This document shows, one piece after another, positions 12,568-15,261 of a DNA stretch of 15,261 nucleotides. The DNA comes from JAUYLU01 sp038065675. GTDB taxonomy: Bacteria; Patescibacteriota; Minisyncoccia; Phycocordibacterales; VMEP01. Positions within the stretch are counted from its first letter, which is position 1; every line of letters begins with the position of its first letter. A program made the position numbers and the translations under genes. The notes below the pieces were generated by a model that made no database searches, was not told where the DNA came from, and worked only from the letters and a program-made list of their open reading frames with translations. The DNA lies in the NCBI GenBank assembly GCA_038065675.1, contig JBBTQM010000004.1:1-15261 (forward strand), read 5' to 3'.

Positions 12568-12993
12568 ATGTACAAAATAATAGCCTATTTAAGGCGAATT
12601 GGCAAGTCTCTTTTTTCGCGGGTAAATCAGGGGGTTTCATTTTTAGAAAAAGAGGACATTTTTATCGCGTTAGTCATTGTCCTGGTCGCTTTTTCGTCTT
12701 TTGGTTTGGGCCGTTTGTCGGCGATTGGTGGCAACCGCGAGCCGGTGAAAATAACCATCCCGGAGAATACTTTTTCTTCCGCCGCACCGGTTAAGGCGAT
12801 TCCTTCCCCCAAATCTCCCGGAGAAGAAGGAGCAGAGTCAAATGTCCTTGCTTCAAAAGGAGGAAGCAAATATTATTTCCCGTGGTGCGGAGGAGTTTCC
12901 CGCATCAAAAAAGAAAACCTCGTTTCTTTTGCAACGCCTCGGGAAGCCGAGCAATCGGGCTATACTCTTGCCGCGAATTGCGCACCCCGCTGA
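12568..12993 (+). CDS. Membrane-anchored protein with Ada-like cysteine domain
   Basis: A 141-residue protein. Residues 1-30 are basic and cytoplasmic by the positive-inside rule. One membrane helix follows (about 32-50, FIALVIVLVAFSSFGLGRL), then a Pro/Ser-rich linker (about 60-92), then a compact C-terminal domain: SKGGSKYYFPWCGGVSRIKKENLVSFATPREAEQSGYTLAANC (about 96-138). This resembles the metal-binding domain of Ada and of SNase-tail proteins, which usually ends PCxxC. Here only C107 and C138 remain, so metal binding in the usual four-cysteine way is unlikely from this chain alone. Topology puts the domain outside the cytoplasm. The ATG has no Shine-Dalgarno and no clear -10 at the usual distance. 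No function is proposed; the family link is by pattern memory only. Confidence 0.75.
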   Translation: MYKIIAYLRRIGKSLFSRVNQGVSFLEKEDIFIALVIVLVAFSSFGLGRLSAIGGNREPVKITIPENTFSSAAPVKAIPSPKSPGEEGAESNVLASKGGSKYYFPWCGGVSRIKKENLVSFATPREAEQSGYTLAANCAPR

Positions 12994-13003
12994 TTTGCGC
13001 AGG

Positions 13004-14176
13004 TTATTCTTCTTTTTTCGTCTGTTTTAGGACGATAAAACTTTTCTTTTTTTCCGTTTCTTCCAGTTTTTCCCGGGTTTCTTCGGGCAACGTTTCCATC
13101 AGGCGTTCTATTTTTTTGGAATCTGGCGAAAGCACTTCCGCCCACCTGCCGAGGCTCTCAAGCACCGACTTCACCTTTTCCATGTCGAAAGACACGCGTT
13201 CCTGAATCATTTTGGTAATATAGCCCCCCGAGCCGAATACCCGCCCTATTTTTTTGCTGTCCATGTAAGCGAGTATTATTCCCCTGATTTCTTTTAAGCG
13301 CCTGTCATTTTTTTCTTCCGTCTCTTTTATTTCAAAATATTCTTTTATGGCATTGCTTGCCGCCGATTCGTCCGGAGTTTCCGATTTTTCTTCGTAAATA
13401 TGTTTCCACATCGGGCAAATTTTTCTGAATCCGCACCAATCGCACAAAGCTGACGGGACAGGGGGAAAATCCCCGGTTTCGGCAGCTTTTTTTATTTCGG
13501 CGATTTTGGCCAAAATTATTTTTATGGCATTTTCCGCGCGATGTTCGTTTGGAACCGCCGTAATTTTTTCATTATGTTTTAGAAAATAAAGAGATGTTTT
13601 AACTTGGCCCGCTTTTAAGTGGGGCCAGCGCTTTAAGATTGCCAAATGGTACAAGGCAAGCTGAAGATTATTTTCAAGCGATTCCTGCGACGGCATTTTT
13701 TTCCCGGTTTTGTAATCTATGATTTCGTAGGAATCACCGGTCGGGTCTTTATCCAAGCGGTCTATGATTCCGGCTATCGTGTGTGTTTCTATCGCGTTAT
13801 CGCCCGTTATTTCAACCTGGAAACGCCCTTCAAGCTCAACCGGATTGAAATCCCACGGCTTGTTTTTGGCATAAAAATTGCGGATTAATTTGACGCCCTC
13901 GTCATAATAAAGTTTTTCCGCGCGCTCTTTTTTTGAAGCATCCGGCCACTCCACCGCGTCTGATTTTTCGTTGAAGCGTTCCGAGAAAAAATTCACAACT
14001 TCGTCTTCGGTGGGGAAGAGGGGATTACGCTCAAACATGTACTTGAGTGCGGAATGGACGATAGTGCCGAAAACCGCCTCAATTCTTTTTGGCGCGCGGA
14101 TTTTATCTATTTCCTGAAATTTGTATTTTTGCGGGCAAATACCGAAGGTTTCAAGAGCGGAGTAGGAGGTTCTCAT
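13004..14176 (-). CDS. PD-(D/E)XK nuclease with Fe-S-type cysteines, RecB/AddB-like
   Basis: A 390-residue protein of the RecB/Cas4/AddB nuclease superfamily (PDDEXK_1 type). Motifs in order: YSALETFGICPQKYKF (5-20, C14), FGTIVHSALKYMF (36-48, with H41), IAGIIDRLD (134-142, D139), YEIIDYKTGKK (150-160, D154 and K156), LQLALYHLAI (171-180, QxxxY), and CDWCGFRKICP (245-255). C14 with C245, C248 and C254 gives the C...C-X2-C-X5-C set that holds a 4Fe-4S cluster in Cas4 and AddB. A charged helical extension follows (about 260-390). The ATG at 14176 is chosen: the longer open frame upstream is only antisense to the HlyD gene, and TGTTACAAT lies 6 nt before this ATG. No helicase partner or cas gene is in view; a repair role is inferred. 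Confidence 0.9.
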   Translation of the reverse strand: MRTSYSALETFGICPQKYKFQEIDKIRAPKRIEAVFGTIVHSALKYMFERNPLFPTEDEVVNFFSERFNEKSDAVEWPDASKKERAEKLYYDEGVKLIRNFYAKNKPWDFNPVELEGRFQVEITGDNAIETHTIAGIIDRLDKDPTGDSYEIIDYKTGKKMPSQESLENNLQLALYHLAILKRWPHLKAGQVKTSLYFLKHNEKITAVPNEHRAENAIKIILAKIAEIKKAAETGDFPPVPSALCDWCGFRKICPMWKHIYEEKSETPDESAASNAIKEYFEIKETEEKNDRRLKEIRGIILAYMDSKKIGRVFGSGGYITKMIQERVSFDMEKVKSVLESLGRWAEVLSPDSKKIERLMETLPEETREKLEETEKKKSFIVLKQTKKEE

Positions 14177-14182
14177 TACGAC

Positions 14183-14191
14183 ATTGTAACA
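14183..14191 (-). promoter_or_regulatory. Extended -10 box of the RecB-like nuclease gene
   Basis: TGT-TACAAT on the minus strand ends exactly 6 nt before the ATG at 14176, so transcription starting 7 nt after the box would begin on the A of the start codon. This is the clearest leaderless start in the window. Confidence 0.65.
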
Positions 14192-14225
14192 GAGAGAAAA
14201 AGGGGAGGACGGGGCGGAAAAAATT

Positions 14226-14247
14226 TGGTATAATTTCACATTATAAT
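14226..14247 (+). promoter_or_regulatory. Tandem -10 boxes of the HlyD-family gene
   Basis: TGG-TATAAT (14226-14234, extended -10) and a second TATAAT (14242-14247) precede the ATG at 14262 by 27 and 14 nt. Predicted leaders are about 21 and 8 nt, neither with a good Shine-Dalgarno. Confidence 0.6.
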
Positions 14248-14261
14248 CTCCTAAAGCCGCT

Positions 14262-15261
14262 ATGAATAACAAAGAGAGGCACTTTATCATTAAAGTTTTC
14301 CATTCCTTTAAAAGACATCCCTTTTTGAGTCTTTTTGGCATAGTCTTAATTGCCCTAGGCGCGTATTTTTTCATTGTCGGAGCAGGAGAAAAGGCGCCGG
14401 AAACCGTTTTGGTCCGCCGCGGGGAAGTTTCCCAGATTGTATCCGTGACCGGGAAAGTCAAAGCCGCATCCGAAGCCGACTTATCGTTTGAAAAAAGCGG
14501 ACGCGTGGCCGTAGTCCATAAAAAAGTAGGGGAGCGTGTTGTGGCCGGGGATGCTCTTGTGTCTCTTGAAAACGGTTCCATAGCCGGAGACCTTGCCCGC
14601 GCTCGCGCCACCGCCAAGGCGGAACAGGCGGTTTTGGACCAGCTAAATATCGGCGTTAAGGCGGAAGATATTGCCGTTTCCGAAATTGCCGTTGAGAACG
14701 CCGAAACCGACGTTGGGAACGACATAAGAAGCGGCTATGGAAGCGCGGATGACGCGGTGCGGAACAAAGTTGACCAGTTTTTCTCAAACCCGCGGTCTCT
14801 GTCGCCGCAGTTGAATTTTAATGTCGGCGACTCCCAGCAAAAAATAGACGTTGAATCGTTGCGCGCTGTCATAGAAAATTTATTCAATGACTGGAACAAA
14901 AAATTATCGGCGCTTTCGTCTTCTTCCGACCTGCTTTCGGACGCGGCCTACGCAAAAAGCGTATTGAAAACAACACAGACATTTCTCGATAAAGTGGCAT
15001 TTTTGGTGAACGCCCTTACCCCGTCAGGTTCTCTTTCTCAGACAACCATTGATACTTATAAATCAGCCGTATCTGCGGCGCGCACAAGCGTTAATACTGC
15101 ACTTGATTCCCTTATTGCGTCGGAAGAAAAATTAAGAAACGCCAGTTCGGCTCTTTCTTTGAAAAAAGCCAAGGCGACTAAAGAAGAAATTGCCGCCCTG
15201 GAAGCAAAAGTGGAAGCGGCGCAAGCGAGCGTGGAAAGTCTTGAGGCGGAATACCGAAAGA
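14262..15261 (+). CDS. HlyD/membrane-fusion protein, partial (runs off the end)
   Basis: The first 333 codons of a periplasmic-adaptor-type protein; the 3' end is outside the window. It has a basic N terminus (MNNKERHFIIKVFHSFKRHP), one membrane anchor (about 21-39), then the first half of a biotinyl/lipoyl-like domain, VSVTGKVKAASEADLSFEKSGRVAVVHKKVGERVVAGDALVSLE (about 60-102). A long Ala/Glu/Lys-rich helical hairpin follows, with an unusually large insertion (about 140-290) between the visible coiled-coil parts. Such proteins usually pair with a MacB-type ABC transporter or an RND pump, so an ABC permease and ATPase are expected just downstream. In a CPR cell without a classical outer membrane the partner would be in the single membrane; this is inference. 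It is divergent from the nuclease gene. Confidence 0.9.
   Translation, partial: MNNKERHFIIKVFHSFKRHPFLSLFGIVLIALGAYFFIVGAGEKAPETVLVRRGEVSQIVSVTGKVKAASEADLSFEKSGRVAVVHKKVGERVVAGDALVSLENGSIAGDLARARATAKAEQAVLDQLNIGVKAEDIAVSEIAVENAETDVGNDIRSGYGSADDAVRNKVDQFFSNPRSLSPQLNFNVGDSQQKIDVESLRAVIENLFNDWNKKLSALSSSSDLLSDAAYAKSVLKTTQTFLDKVAFLVNALTPSGSLSQTTIDTYKSAVSAARTSVNTALDSLIASEEKLRNASSALSLKKAKATKEEIAALEAKVEAAQASVESLEAEYRK

Noticed and set aside
14177..14725. N-terminal extension of the RecB-like nuclease frame by 183 codons
   Set aside because: This part is antisense to the HlyD-family gene and covers the divergent promoters. The nuclease motifs begin at the ATG at 14176, which has an extended -10 box 6 nt upstream.

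Overview
The window looks like chromosomal DNA of a Candidate Phyla Radiation bacterium, most likely a member of the Parcubacteria (Patescibacteria). This is inferred from gene content and style, not from a search. The signs are very short intergenic gaps, many divergent and convergent gene pairs, a housekeeping set broken into small scattered transcription units, several small lineage-type membrane proteins, few Shine-Dalgarno sequences, and standard stop codons including TGA. Base composition is moderate (mid-40s % GC by eye) except for one small GC-rich gene.

Layout. 1-144 has no gene but holds a nested inverted repeat. 145-1492 is a divergent pair: pcm (isoaspartyl repair, minus) and an AAG-type 3-methyladenine glycosylase (plus), separated by a T-rich spacer with a 17-bp perfect inverted repeat. 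1522-1911 is a GC-rich unknown gene of 129 codons with its own consensus promoter. 2086-3025 (minus) is yqeY followed by an unknown gene with a TTG start. 3095-4964 (plus) is a Cas4/RecB-like nuclease followed by rmuC. About 4995-5246 is a gene-free stretch with several nested GC-rich stems, a candidate structured RNA, just before rplU (5247-5567). 5654-8063 (minus) is dnaB, recR and a small three-helix membrane protein. 8154-10402 (minus) is corA and cysS, overlapping by 10 nt. 10518-12193 (plus) is an S41 carboxy-terminal processing protease and rplI, overlapping by 4 nt. 12227-12499 (minus) is rpmA. 12568-12993 (plus) is a membrane-anchored protein with an Ada-like cysteine domain. 13004-14176 (minus) is a second RecB-family nuclease with an Fe-S-type cysteine set. 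14262-end (plus) is the start of an HlyD/membrane-fusion protein.

Functionally the window is housekeeping: DNA replication and repair (mpg, recR, rmuC, dnaB, two RecB-like nucleases), translation (rplU, rplI, rpmA, cysS, yqeY), protein repair and quality control (pcm, ctp), and envelope or transport (corA, HlyD). There is no CRISPR array, transposase, tRNA or rRNA that I can see.

The most interesting cross-window signal is in gene starts. Most genes that begin a transcription unit have a -10 box (often an extended TGN form: TGCTATACT, TGCTACAAT, TGCGATAAT, TGTTACAAT) only 6-10 nt before an ATG and no Shine-Dalgarno, which implies leaderless or near-leaderless mRNAs. The unknown genes at 1911, 2514 and 5953 instead have clear Shine-Dalgarno sequences, and two of these start with TTG. 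The other main leads are the structured region before rplU and the GC-rich gene at 1522-1911.
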